Notes: generated by a model from the sequence alone, not told the origin. Counted from the stretch's first letter, positions 1 through 10,620 are shown. The stretch is 64,000 bases of DNA from Ryuthela nishihirai (GCA_038380435.1 JAWZYU010000034.1:1284704-1348703), one strand, 5' to 3'. Numbers and translations are program-made.

Positions 1-542
1 TGTACACTTAAGTTCATCACGTTAATACAAGGAAAATGATAATCGGATACACAGACATTTCTCTTAACACACATAAAAAATATTGTATACAATGACAGGT
101 ATTTTGAAAAATAATGATATAACACAAACAGTTAAAGTGAAAAGTCTAAAACTTTTCGAAATTTTCTACCTGTTAGTGTGAAGCAGGATTCGCTCTTTAT
201 TTAAAACTGATTTTTCATAGCTTTAAAAAGTTATATCTATTATACAAAAAGAAATATATCGATACTGTCTTTCGCACACAATCGACTTGGATTTTGTTTA
301 CAGTTGTGCGATAAAAATTTGAACACAAAATTGTACATGCGTTCGTTTATTATTTGAATGGCTTTGAAATGTGTTCATTTTTAATTTTTTTCTTTCTCCT
401 TCTCTCTCTCGTTCTATAAAAAACATTTATAAAAAAATGAAACATTACTGTTGTCAAATAAAAAAAATCAAAAAAAAAAACGATTTTTTGCTTTCGATTT
501 TCGGTTTTTTGGGAAATTTTAAAAACCGGGTTTCAACACTAG
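1..542. other. AT-rich segment without a gene
   Basis: No homologous coding segment, tRNA-like head or terminal repeat was recognised. The short open frame near 371-571 is low-complexity (poly-T and poly-A derived) and is not supported as a gene. Confidence 0.5.
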
Positions 543-1219
543 TCATGATGGAGTTACGTCTGAAATGTTAAAATTATTGCCAGACATCACTTGAGAAACT
601 CTTACAGATATCAGTAACATGTCTACTGATACCGAAAATTTTTATGATGCTTTAGAAAAGGGCCATAATTTTTCCTGTTTATAAAACAGGAGACAAAAAT
701 CTATTTAATAATTATAGACCAATTTGTGTTCTCCCTGTTTTATCAAAAGTTATTAAGAAAATAAATAAAAGGAGATTAATCAATTTTTTAAATAGAAGAA
801 ATTTTCTCTGCTAAACAATATGGTTTTCTGGAAAATAAAAATACAGAACAGTGTATATTAGCTCCAGTGGTAAAGTTTATACAAGTATCAAGGACAGTAA
901 GAAAACTACAGCACCTATTCTAGACATAAGAAAAGCATTTGACACAGTGGATATTTCTTTACTTTTAGAAACACTCCATGCTTATGGATACGAGGACATG
1001 CATTCAATTGGATTGAAAGCTATCTTCATAACAGAAGGCAAGCAGTTAGAATTGCTAACGCACAAAGTGAGTTGATGGCAAGTTACAAGGGGAGTACCAC
1101 AAGGATCTGTATTGGGTTCAATCCTGGTTTTAATTTATATCAATGATCCTTGTTAAATGGACTTAAACGGGGATTTACCGTCTTATGCTTCTGCTGCTGC
1201 TGCTATTGTTTATTCCCAT

Positions 1220-1228
1220 GACAAAATG
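1220..1228. repeat. Target-site duplication, left copy (MULE)
   Basis: The 9-mer gacaaaatg is identical to 2526-2534, immediately outside the other end of the element. Confidence 0.85.
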
Positions 1229-1235
1229 GGTTACA

Positions 1236-1450
1236 TGATAAAATTACACAGTAAAAAATTACACGTGATAAAATTACACGTGATAAAATTACACTGCTAA
1301 AATTACACATGGACAGAATTACACAAGGAATAAATTACACCTTGGAAAAATACACGTGATAAAATTACACTGCTAAAATTACACATGGACAGAATTGCAC
1401 AAGGAATAAATTACACATGGGAAAAACTGCACAAAGAAAAAATTACACTA
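1236..1450 (+). repeat. Subterminal AATTACAC iterons of the MULE
   Basis: About a dozen copies of AATTACAC, separated by variable 4-10 base spacers (GTGATAA, ATGGACAG, AAGGAATA and others), form a semi-regular array. A shorter array in reverse complement (GTGTAATT) sits at 2455-2515 inside the other end. A larger block, from the cacgtgataaaattacac unit through to ggaataaattacac, is itself repeated (about 1260-1340 and 1350-1410). By analogy with other DNA transposons such iterons could be transposase binding sites; this is inference. Confidence 0.75.
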
Positions 1451-1646
1451 TTCAATTTTTATTTAAAATTTTCTTATAATTACAAAAAATTTCACTTAAA
1501 AATACATAGATAAAATTAAATTTAAAAATAAAACATCAAATAAAAAACACTAAGTCATATGAGCTATACAACGCATGAAATCTAATCGTCTATTAGAGTC
1601 GTAATTCTGTGCAATATTTGAAATACGTTGTTTTAAAGAAATGCAC

Positions 1647-2096
1647 CTACATAACACGTCCGGGGTTTCGTTGACCAGTTAAATGCTGCAAATAGTTTGT
1701 ATGTTGTAAGGATAATTCTTTGACGATGTTGTCCAGAAATTTCCAAACTGTTGGATGGGAACACTGAAAAAGTGACTGAAGTCCGTAGTGCCATCCTTCG
1801 ATACAATTTGTAGTCCTTGCTATACAGTTGGCTGCAGATTGCCTATGGTTCCAAATAGAAATATTAAATAGAGGTTGTCTGTAAGTGCCGTTCCTGAGAT
1901 GTCGACCCCAAACATATTTACGTTCGAAATAAAGGAGAATTTGCTCGATTTGTTCATTATATTCGTTTAAATCAGAGAACAGATCAGCAACTTCTAAACA
2001 TGCTTCCAATACTTTTTCTGCTGATAACAGGGCAAGTGATAACAACATTTTAATGTGTATCGCAAATGACTGATTAGATTCAAATAAAGATTTCAA
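1647..2096 (-). pseudogene. MULE transposase, C-terminal fragment
   Basis: A 149-codon open frame contains PLFNISIWNHRQSA, then ARTTNCIEGWHYGLQSLFQCSHPTVW. This matches the R-T-N-N-x-[VI]-E-[GA]-W-H and C-x-H-P blocks at the end of the transposase domain of FLYWCH-associated MULEs. The upstream DDE domain is not visible as an open frame before the element ends, so the fragment cannot be an active transposase. It lies inside an element with MULE-type ends and target duplication, which supports the assignment. Confidence 0.75.
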
Positions 2097-2525
2097 TTCA
2101 CATTCATTTACTTTGCGAAGAATAGATTGTGATCCTCTTTCTACAGAAATCGATGTTTGTGGACAATTTTTAAGAAAGATATTCTAATGGAGAAATATCA
2201 TTATTTGTACGAAACAAAACATCTTTTATTCCATTGCTTTCTAACCTTGAAGATACATAGCATTTCAGCATACATGGATCAAAAGATATAAAATAATGTC
2301 TTGTCAGTTAAGCGACGGAAGGGCCGAGCTCAGTTGGGCTCTGCTTAGGGCATCAGTTGGCCTTAATCCGGCCCTGTCTCTGGGTTCAACTGAATAGTTA
2401 CAAAATAACGTATTTGCCAACGGAGGCTACAAATTTTGTACTATGTGCAATTTCTAAATTGTGTAATTTTTGCTGTGTAATTTTATTCCGTGTAATTTAT
2501 TCTTGTGTAATTCTGTCCTAACACC

Positions 2526-2534
2526 GACAAAATG
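2526..2534. repeat. Target-site duplication, right copy (MULE)
   Basis: The 9-mer gacaaaatg is identical to 1220-1228. Confidence 0.85.
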
Positions 2535-3645
2535 CATGTTTTGAAGATTTCTATGGAAAGCGATTTAAAAAAAAATCATAAATGGTTTATTTTGAATAAA
2601 TTATCTCTTAATGTCCAAAAAACCAAAATATATACTTTTTGAGTTAAAAACAACTAAAATTAATATGAAATATCATGAATTAAATTGCAAAAATAGCATT
2701 GACTGTGCTTGCCCATTTATTGAAAGAATACACACTTTCAACTACTTGGGTGTTGTGCTTAATTCCAATTTAAAATAGAAATACCATGCAGACAAACTTA
2801 CAAGTAAACTTGGGCATATTTTACATAAATTTTGTTAAAAAATTGGTTCCAAGAAATTTTCTTATTACACTATAATTTACATGTGTATATTCAAATATAC
2901 GATATGAAATCTGTAGTAATTACCAACATAATTTAAATAATTTATATTTAATACATAAAAATTTTTCAAAATTATATTTAGAATTAAATATTCCAATATT
3001 TTATTTCCTCAAAGATATTTTCATAATGTAGGCAAATTTATTTTTATGAAATTATTTTATTTCTATACCAGCAAATAAAAATTGAATACCACAAAAAACT
3101 ATTACTTTTAACTCGAGACAAACTGGATGAAAGTTCCTTTAGGGAAAAGAAATATTTTACAGAGACATCTCTCATATCTTGCACCATCAGTATTTAATTC
3201 TTTACCTCCAGAAATCAGAAATTAATATTACTCTATGGTATTTAAAGAATATTTACATTTGCTTTAATTATTTCTAAAGTAGAAAATTTATCGTAAAGAA
3301 CCCAGTTTTACTTTATATTATTGTTTACCATCTGATACAATGTGTTGCTGACGACATTTTCATTAGAAATTGTTTTTTTTAGTTATGCACCATGTGATTC
3401 TAGCAGCGTCTAAGTGATTGTCGTTATTGTCCGTTCTGGTGATTCCTCTTCCCTCTTTCAACTGTCTGAGCTATCAACGGCTTCATGTTCAACGGTCCAA
3501 TGTTCAGCAGAACCTGGAAGTGCAGTTGCCCCTTGGTTTCTCAATTATAGAGACCAAAATTAAGTTTCCTTGAGCTGTTATAAATTTTATTTTATTGTGG
3601 ATAGACTTTGTGTATTTTTTTATGTAATAAATTATTATTCTTAGT

Positions 3646-4350
3646 TTCACTGCACTAAAGGTTTCGTAAAGCAGTACCTCCCCCGACACTTTAGTAGTGC
3701 AGATTCGACACGAAGGGAATTTCTCGTGTTTGCTTGCGTCGTTGCTGACTGACGTGACCTCAGTCATTTTTCTATGACGTTGCTAACTGACGTATTCTCA
3801 GCTGTCGTCTTTGAGAGGAGTGTAACGGTCGCGTCAGCACTCCCTCGTGGCTTAATTTCTATCTAAACTATTGAGATTTTTTATTTCCGTTACGACAGAT
3901 TTTGATGTCCTATGGCTCCCGTGATGTTTGACCGCATGGTCCAAATTTCCTACACGCTTCCCCTGAGTGACCCAGTGGTTGGTTAAAAAAATCAGGTTCC
4001 TACTTGGCCCGTGACTTCGTTTCTACACAAATTGTCACTGCTCGGGTCTTACCTTTAATCTATATATATTTTTACTGCACTAAAGGTAAGTTTGTAAGCC
4101 CCTCCCCCTCGCAACATTTTAGCACAGATTCGACACGAAGAATTTCCCGGTGTTGCAAATGTCATTTCTGACTCAGCTCGCGCTCTCATAGCCCTTGGCT
4201 TCATCGTAATCTATCGAGATTTTTATTTCGATAGAGTTTGATGTTCTGTGATTCCCAACATACTTGACCAAAAAAGTTCCAAATTTCGTAGGCGGATTCT
4301 CCCTGCCTGACTCCGGTGTTGAGTTAAAAAATCTGGTCCCTTGCTGCAAT
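3646..4350 (+). repeat. Diverged tandem duplication, period about 427 bp
   Basis: Segment 3646-4020 is repeated at 4073-4350 in the same orientation. Shared blocks in the same order are actgcactaaaggt, cagattcgacacgaag, gagatttttatttc, a gtttgatgt-ct-tg block, a ttgacc-caaatttc block and the closing gttaaaaaatc-ggt. The copies are clearly diverged with several indels. The unit has GC-rich patches and pyrimidine-rich CTCCCCC tracts. I do not recognise it; it could be a solo LTR-like pair or an old segmental duplication. Confidence 0.65.
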
Positions 4351-4839
4351 AGGACGCCTTAAAATAATAACGCCTATAGAAATATGGGGAATCTGGCAAC
4401 GGCAGCAGATTTACAGTTATGGAGCAGAAAATGGCAACAAAAATTCGAAAGCAATTATCGTTTCCCGTAGGAATAGTTCGGTAAATATTTTGGCTTCTAG
4501 CATGCCCTCCTTTTAGAATTTGGATTTAAAATTTGACATTGCAATCCGGACTACAACCAGAAACATTCTCTGAAAATTTAAGCGTCTACTATAATTTCCT
4601 GATGAGTTACGGCTGCCACAGAAACCTTCTTTTATTACTATAATACAACTCCCAGAAAGATCGGCAACTATGTTTGGGTTGCGGAAGATGTACTGTGTCC
4701 CCAAATCCTACAAGACTTTAGCTCAAGGAAGAGGATTTTCACATTTTTTTTTTAATTCCCAAGGAGTGGGTAGCCGTGGACACCTTACCTGAAAAAATGA
4801 CTATAAAGAGTCAATACTACACCAACATTGTTTTGTCCA
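4351..4839. other. No gene recognised
   Basis: Mixed AT-rich sequence between the tandem duplication and the mariner remnant. The minus-strand open frame at 4513-4704 shows no recognisable motif. Confidence 0.4.
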
Positions 4840-4849
4840 ATTGGTTAAG

Positions 4850-5475
4850 GAGATGAAGGTGCAGCGTCCAACAACAAGGCGTGTCAAGGGTTCTCCTTCT
4901 TCATGATATTGTTCACAAAACTTGGTAAGTTACAACCTGTCTGCACTACCTCATCCAGCATATTCACTTGATCTTGCACCATGCGATGGAACTTTCCAGG
5001 CCTTTTTCAAGGGTGCAATACCTTGCAAAATGTGTTTATTCAGAGTTGGAGTATTCCACCAAACGTTCCCGAATTGGCATAGACGTCTGGGTTGGGTTGT
5101 TTTACCTCTGAGCGGCACTTTTTTGCACACCATGGGCTAAATGGCCAGGTCACATGGACCCCGAAGGCTCAGAGAAGGTTGGGGGAGGGTACCCACTGGA
5201 ACAGCTGTTGGGAGACAGATGGTAGCCTCCAGTCAAGGCCATCCAGCGTGTTCTTTAACGTGCACAGGGTATGGCTCTCCCGCACACGGGGCCACGGCTT
5301 AACATCCCATCCAACGGACAACGGCCTTTCCAAGCCCATCGGTGTCCCCTACTGACCGTGGGCAGGGCGGGGAATTTTGCGGAGATAAATCTCAACGCTG
5401 ACCCAGCTGGGAGGCATAGACGTCTGCAATTGTGCGTAGATGCTGGAGGGAAGTACTTTGAAGGACAGTAAAAAT
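4850..5475 (+). pseudogene. Mariner-type transposase remnant (C-terminal part), interrupted by SINE B
   Basis: Frame-shifted pieces read LLLHDIVHKTW (about 4888), then HPAYSLDLAPCD (about 4950-4985). These correspond to the LLHDNARPH and HPPYSPDLAPCD signature of mariner transposases, the latter containing the last catalytic Asp. The frame runs on to about 5089, is interrupted by a SINE B copy, and resumes at 5427 with QLCVDAGGKYFEGQ and a stop, which resembles the mariner C-terminus. The N-terminal helix-turn-helix region was not found. Frameshifts and the insertion make it non-functional. Confidence 0.75.
5090..5412 (-). mobile_element. SINE B copy, truncated at the tRNA-like head
   Basis: The copy is flanked by the perfect 14-bp direct repeat ggcatagacgtctg (5076-5089 and 5413-5426), a target-site duplication from LINE-mediated insertion. 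In plus-strand reading it begins with the family's 3' end (ggttgggttgttttacctct) and runs to the gacccagctggga part of the head, where it is cut before the A box. A head-side truncation is typical of incomplete reverse transcription. Confidence 0.9.
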
Positions 5476-5700
5476 TTTGTTGAGGCAAGTGCAATGGTTT
5501 TTTGTTCTGCAGATGCATATCACGAACTTTTTGAACGCTCCTCGTATATTTAAGGTATTTCTTTCCTTTAAATGAGATTGACGGATATTTAGAAGTGCTT
5601 CTTATGAGAATAAAATTTTTATTTATATAATAGACTCGGATTTACACCGAGCTACTCTGGTCCATTCCTCAATAAATTCTTAAAAGTGAATAGTACACAG

Positions 5701-5931
5701 TAGTGCCGTGGCCGAGTTAAACACTCGGCTCCTAAGATCAGTAACCAAGCATGCTTGGCTACTTATTTTAGGGACCTGGGTTCGAGACGCGAGTAAGGCA
5801 TGGATGTTTGTGTTGTTTTTCTGATTAGGTCCCGCCATCCTCACAGACCTATTATAGCGGATTAAACTGAGGCTCCTGTTAGACCTCTGTGACAAGCAGT
5901 TGCTTGAGGGGGTATTTATTTATTTTCATTT
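5701..5931 (+). mobile_element. SINE A copy with rearranged head
   Basis: Shows gtgccgtggccgag, then an extra segment of about 40 bp containing a second partial head (aagcatgcttggcta), then the B box gggttcgag, the body gtcccgccatcctcacagacc and the tail cagttgcttgagggggtattta. The family is derived from a class II-like tRNA (A box gtggccgagtggtta, B box gggttcgagcccc). Confidence 0.85.
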
Positions 5932-6214
5932 ACACAGCAGTGTGGTGCCAGAGACAACTGCGAGACTAAGCTTACCTAAAGCAAAATGGACTCGACGAAT
6001 TTGGTTCTTATCGACATTAGAAAATTTCTTTATAAGCATCTTGTTATGTATAGGTGTGCGAGATCTCAGAAACTCTTTGTGCTAGGATGATTACTTTTGG
6101 GAAAATCTTTTAGAATTATGCGTATATTGGCTCATTGTTTTCAGATTTTCAAAAAAGCTCACAAGTTAGAGTTCAGGAATATTTGTCTACAAAATCCCAC
6201 CCCTCGCCAATGAA

Positions 6215-6600
6215 GGATGAGGGTGGTTCAGTCGGTAGCGCGCCAAGCTCGCAATCTGAAATTCTCAGGTTCGAGTCCCAGCTGGGCCAATGTTGAGATT
6301 TATCTCCGCAAAACTCCCCACCCTGGCCCTCGGTCTGTAGGGGACACCGAAGGGCTTGGGAAGACTGCCGTCCGTCGGATGGTACGTTAAGCCATGGCGC
6401 CTTATGCTGGAGAGCCATACGCTCTGCACGTTAAAGAACACACTGGATGGCCTTGACGGGAGGCTACATCTGTCTTCCCAACAGCTGTTCTAGTGGGTCC
6501 CCTCCCCCAACCTTCTCTGATCCTTCGGGATCCTCGTGACCTGGCCATTTAGCCCATTGTGTGCAAAAAAGTGCCGCTCAGAAGTAAAACAACCCAACCT
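6215..6600 (+). mobile_element. SINE B, full-length copy
   Basis: This 386-bp copy is flanked by direct repeats cctcgccaatgaa (6202-6214) and cctcaccaatgaa (6601-6613), with one mismatch. The head gggtggttcagtcggtagcg (A box-like) and ggttcgagtcccagctggg (B box) give a tRNA-like promoter. The body contains atttatctccgcaaaactcc, and the 3' end reads gccgctcagaagtaaaacaa cccaacc without a poly-A tail. It is the best reference copy in the window for this family. Confidence 0.92.
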
Positions 6601-6747
6601 CCTCACCAATGAATGTTAACCTAACACTTGGTAGATTTCCAACGGCACAGGTAATAGAAGCTCAAGCCATTTCCTTCATTGTTGAAAAGCTTCTATATTT
6701 TTAAAGCTTTTTGTAAGACTATTGTTGGTATTGATTCATTTATTACT

Positions 6748-7026
6748 GTTTTACCTCTGAGCAGCATTTTTTTGCATATATGGGCTAAATGGCCAAGTCA
6801 CAAGCCATGTCTCAGAGAAGATTAGGGGAAGGGAACCTATTGGTTAGCTGTTAGGAACAAGATGGAAGCCAACCTTAAGGCCATCCAGCGTGTTAATCTG
6901 ACCTGCACATACTATGCATACGGAACCACGGTTTAATGTCCCATCACACAGACGGTGACCTTTCCAAGCCCATCGGGGTCCCCTTCCTCACCGAGGGCAG
7001 AGTGAGGATTTAGCGGAGATAAAATT
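6748..7026 (-). mobile_element. SINE B, degraded copy
   Basis: Begins gttttacctctgagcagcat, keeps gggctaaatggccaagtcac and ccatccagcgtgtt, and stops at agcggagataaaa before the tRNA-like head. It is more diverged than the copies at 5090 and 6215, so probably older. Confidence 0.85.
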
Positions 7027-8012
7027 TTGGATGATCCGTAATTTCTAAATACACTGATATCCGAAAAGTTGAGCATAACTCACGAAATGTTCGACAGGCA
7101 AAATTTTTTTGCCCAGACTCTCAATTCCATTTAGGTAAAGCAGAAAAAATATTTACACTGATAAAAATGTATTTATGATGGCATGCAAGGACCGCCTTAT
7201 TCCGTGGAAAACAGTGCCGTATATTTAAGGGAGATTTAAGGAGTTTCACCCCTCCCCCCCAAATGTATACGTTTCAAAAACAATTTTGCATTTTTATGCT
7301 TTTGAAATATTTAGCAACTATTAAGCCATTGATTAGTTGCTTTTTTAATATTTACATATTGATTACCTATATTTTAATCTTTTGAAAAAAATCAAATGCC
7401 CCCCTCCTCAAAACGCATTTTGAACTACGTTACTGGTGGAAAATATTAATTTAGCAAGCACGAGGTGAAACCAGTGAATTAAGTCACAGGTAGAAAAAGA
7501 CAGCGTATCAGAGGTGCAAAGAAGTTATAACTAGCCGTCTAATGCGCAATGAGGAAACGCGTGAATCTTGTTTTAATGTATAGAGAGTAGTATTTTGCGA
7601 GCGTGAAAATTGTGTATTTTTTTATTTTCTGAAATATACGAAAGTTATCCCCATTCAAGAGCGGGTTACAACATTGGTGTGGACAACCTATGGGAGGGTC
7701 TTAGCGAGGTTGTAATCTCCCCTCCACACACACATTCAGAATTTGTATATTATGTTTCACTTTTGGACACCTATTTACTTCCGCTCAGTTCTCAATTTCA
7801 GACGTCTTTCTTATGCCACGTCGTGTTGTGTTAAAAATTCAAGTCCCTAACCTTTAATATAGTTTGATCTAACACTTTTCCCCTTTTTCATCTCGTTTAA
7901 AAAAAACGAACGAGCTATTGTTTTCAGTTTGTCTCTCTGTAGACATTCGACTTTTGTTTTTAAAGGTGAATGAAAAAATATTTTTGGGTTACTTAACTGT
8001 TGGCTAAATATT
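7027..8012. other. No gene recognised
   Basis: AT-rich DNA with short C runs. A piece near 7900-7960 (aacgagctattgttttcagt) resembles the end of the roughly 280-bp degenerate repeat described at 17900-18740. Confidence 0.4.
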
Positions 8013-8450
8013 AGGAGTGATTAGCGCGCTTGGCTACTGATCTAAGGGACCTGGGTTCGAGCCCCAGTAAGGCATGGATGTATGTGTCGTTTTTCTGCTG
8101 AGGTCCTGCCATCCTCTCAGACCTTCTACTATGGCGTATAAGCTGATGGGCTCCTGTCAGACTTCTGTGCCAAGCAGCTTCTGTCATGGGGACCGAGGCA
8201 ACTTGAATCTTTATATTCTTGTTTGTGGCGACCCGGGACGAAGATTAAACTCCAGGTTTTGCAGTGGGTTGAGCTTTACTTCTACAGTACTGTTCACCCT
8301 AGATTGTCGTGGGCTGTGCTTTACCTATAAGGTACTGTACGTTCCCCAATAGAGGTTTTTTTTCCCCCCAATTTAGGCGGAACTTCTGGCTCTTGTCATT
8401 AAGTATATTTACCTGTGGCAAGCAGCTGCTTGAGAGGATATTTAATTTTT
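8013..8450 (+). mobile_element. SINE A copy interrupted by a 233-bp insertion
   Basis: The left part (8013-8179) has the head gattagcgcgcttggctact, the B box gggttcgagcccc and the body up to ctgtgccaagcagct. The family sequence resumes at 8413 with ctgtggcaagcagctgcttg and the tail aggatatttaa. The intervening DNA is foreign to the family. Confidence 0.88.
8180..8412. mobile_element. Unidentified 233-bp insertion with 15-bp flanking direct repeats
   Basis: Bounded by ctgtgccaagcagct (8165-8179) and ctgtggcaagcagct (8413-8427), 15 bp with one mismatch, as expected for a target duplication. The insert contains gtggcgacccgggacgaag and a T8/C6 tract; no tRNA A/B box pair or inverted termini were recognised. 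It may be a fragment of another retroposon. Confidence 0.6.
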
Positions 8451-9591
8451 TTATTTTCCGAATCTTCCTTTCAATAGCACTCTTTAAATGTGGAAAAATC
8501 TGGAATCTTAATCAAATATTGTAAATCATTTATTTACTCTAGAAATCTGAAATTTTGGTGGAAGCATCGTGGTCAAGAGGTACAATCTTTTTTCTCCTAG
8601 CTCTAAACGTTGGCTGTAACTATTTGCCCTCTTTACTGCTCCTCAGTGTTATTGAAATCATGTGCTTAAATAACATCAGACATTTTTTTAATCCTCCATT
8701 TTTAATTTCCATGTTTAGAAATTGCAACTAAATTTAGAAAATCCCAAAAACTGAACATTGATGAATCTATACCAGAAATTTCGTGGCGGAATGTGATGGT
8801 CGAAAGAGCTATACAGAATTTTTTTTTTCTCAAACTCTCAAGGCATGTCTAACAATTTCAATATCAGTCAACAAATCCAGCACAAAAGTATTGGGGCCAC
8901 GTAGTAAGTCAAAAATTATTTGAATAATTTGAGAGAAAGTTGCTGTGGCCATTTGTTTAGCGCTGGAATCGTTTTTTTTTCTTTCCTTTAAATTTTGCTG
9001 TCTTGAAAGATTCTTCCAGTCTGTACCTAAACGTTACTCTCCGCTAAGGCCCGTAAGAAGCGCAAAGAAACAAGGAGGGCATTAGAATTTATATGGGGGG
9101 AGGTGGGCTAACTAAATCATTTTCATAAAAATAAGAACTGGAAACACGAGACTATGACAAATAAGCACATTATTACATTGGCAAGGCACATGTAAAGTAG
9201 TAAAAATTAAAAAATTTCAAACTGAAAACTTGAGAGAACTCATCGTCGTGTCGGCGGGAAACTGAGCCCATCTCCAGTTACGCCCCCCCCCCCCCTGATT
9301 AAATGATTGCTCCCAATGTTGATATCTTTACTATCTCACGCACCTTACCACAAAAGTTTTTAAACTTCTGGCATTAATACAACAGTTTCAATATTTAAGT
9401 TTTAGCATTTTCTAAGGTTGGTGTATCATATTAAATCTATTGGGAGATTCGGGAAGTGTGAATTGTAATATTTCAACAAGAAGAATTTTCAATTTATCTC
9501 TAAGAACAAGAAGATTAATGTTTACAGACAGATAAACAAAGCAAAAACTTTTAATTATTAAAAAGTTAATTACAAATACTAGTTTTCAGTC
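8451..9591. other. No gene recognised; C14 homopolymer and a single repeat unit
   Basis: AT-rich DNA. A run of about 14 C lies near 9284-9297. Around 9430-9525 the sequence (gggagattcgggaagtgtga, then gaattttcaatttatctcta) resembles one unit of the roughly 280-bp degenerate repeat. Confidence 0.45.
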
Positions 9592-10455
9592 ATGCTTAGT
9601 ACATTCAAACGGTGGTCTGAGGAGAGAAAAACCACGAACCGCCAGCAAGGTGTCGGCCGACCATGGCTCATCAATGCTAGAGGTGAGCGAAGGCTATCCC
9701 GTATGATACGAACCAACAGCAAGAATACTGTGGCGCAACTCGTTCATAATTTGAATGCTGGTGACGAGATAATGTGTCACAACACACAGTACATTGAACC
9801 CTGCTGAAAATGGGGCTGCATAGCCATTTTTTGGCCCTCTGAGTGCCCATGCTAACCTCGGTTCACCATGCGAGAATCAAAACTGGACCTCGAATGATCA
9901 TCTGATGAATCATTTCCTCTTGCACCATGTGGACGGCCATGTACGTGTGCGTCATTTACCTGGGGATGTGTTGAACCAGGATGCACTGTAGGACGAAAAC
10001 AAGCTTTGGGCAATGTTCTGCTGGGAAACCCTGGGTCCAGTCATTCATGTGCAGGAAGCTATGACGTCTACCACCTACGTAAACATCATTGCAGACTAGG
10101 TACATTCTTTCATGGCAACTGTATATTCCTCTAGTAGTGCTTTTTTTCAGCAGGATAATGTGCCATGCTCATTGCCCGTATTATTCGAGAATGGTTCGCG
10201 GAACATGACGAAGACTTCCAGGTTTTGCCCTGGCCTCCAAATTCCCCAGACATCAACCCAATCGCGCATGTGGTTTGTGTCGGAACAGCATATCCGATCT
10301 GTAGCGGCTGAACCACGTAACTTAATCTGCTGGTAAAGTGTTGGTACCAGATACCACAAGACACCTTTAAAAATTTTGTAGCGTTCATGCCTCACCAGGT
10401 AAGAGCTGTTTTGGAAGCACATAGAGGACCAACATCAATATTAGGCAGTGGTCAT
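9592..10455 (+). pseudogene. Tc1-like transposase remnant
   Basis: Pieces in different frames follow the Tc1 transposase order. KRWSEERKTTNRQQGVGRPW (about 9607-9666) is the end of the paired-like DNA-binding region with the GRPR-type motif. FLLHHVDGHVRVRHLPGD (about 9914-9968) follows, then LWAMFCWETLGPVIHVQEA (about 10006-10062), then FFQQDNVPC (about 10142-10170), and a block readable as VLPWPPNSPDINPIAH (about 10222-10269) that carries the second catalytic Asp of the DD34E domain. Stops and frameshifts at about 9805, 9905, 10098 and 10171 inactivate it. Terminal inverted repeats were not found, so the ends are approximate. Confidence 0.85.
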
Positions 10456-10620
10456 ATACTATTCTGTGTATAACAGCTTCTAATGCTGAGCGTAGCTACA
10501 TCACCAGCATGGTCCGTCTACTCAGTGTCTAATCGTGACCCACACGTGACACGAGAGGGAGTTGAAATGTCGCGCGCACAAGAATTCGTAATATTGAAAC
10601 ATCTGTAGTATACTAAGAAG

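Larger units (their letters stand above)
1229..2525 (-). mobile_element. Mutator-like element (MULE) with terminal inverted repeats
   Basis: The 1,297-bp element is bounded by the 9-bp direct repeat gacaaaatg on both sides (1220-1228 and 2526-2534), the duplication length expected of MULEs. Its ends are imperfect inverted repeats: the first 21 bases and the reverse complement of the last 21 agree at about 15 positions, with identical terminal GGT and inner ATTACAC. Subterminal arrays of AATTACAC repeats lie inside both ends in inverted orientation. It carries a fragment of MULE transposase on the minus strand. The interrupted reverse transcriptase on either side confirms that this is an insertion. 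The coding region is much shorter than a full transposase, so the copy is internally deleted and non-autonomous. Confidence 0.85.
543..3232 (+). pseudogene. Decayed non-LTR retrotransposon reverse transcriptase, split by a MULE
   Basis: Reading all three plus frames gives a broken reverse transcriptase. In order it shows HDGVTSEMLKLLP (about 550), a NYRPI.VLP..SK block (about 712-750), QYGF (about 820), the palm motif DIRKAFDTVD (about 924-953), and GVPQGSVLGS followed by LIYIND (about 1090-1146). After the inserted element at 1229-2525 the same gene resumes with LNVQKTK (about 2610), FNYLGVVLNS (about 2735) and a C-terminal SYLAPSVFNSLPPEIRN block (about 3175-3222). This order is typical of CR1/L2/jockey-type LINEs; I cannot fix the clade. 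Many stops and frameshifts make it non-functional. The YADD catalytic box is replaced by YASAAAA from a GCT run (about 1184-1205). The left part lacks the endonuclease domain, so the copy is probably 5' truncated. Confidence 0.8.

Noticed and set aside
7540..7565. Second GAAACGCGT motif (near 7553) as another hammerhead
   Set aside because: No CUGANGA element or stem II precedes it and the base after the palindrome is not in a GUC context.
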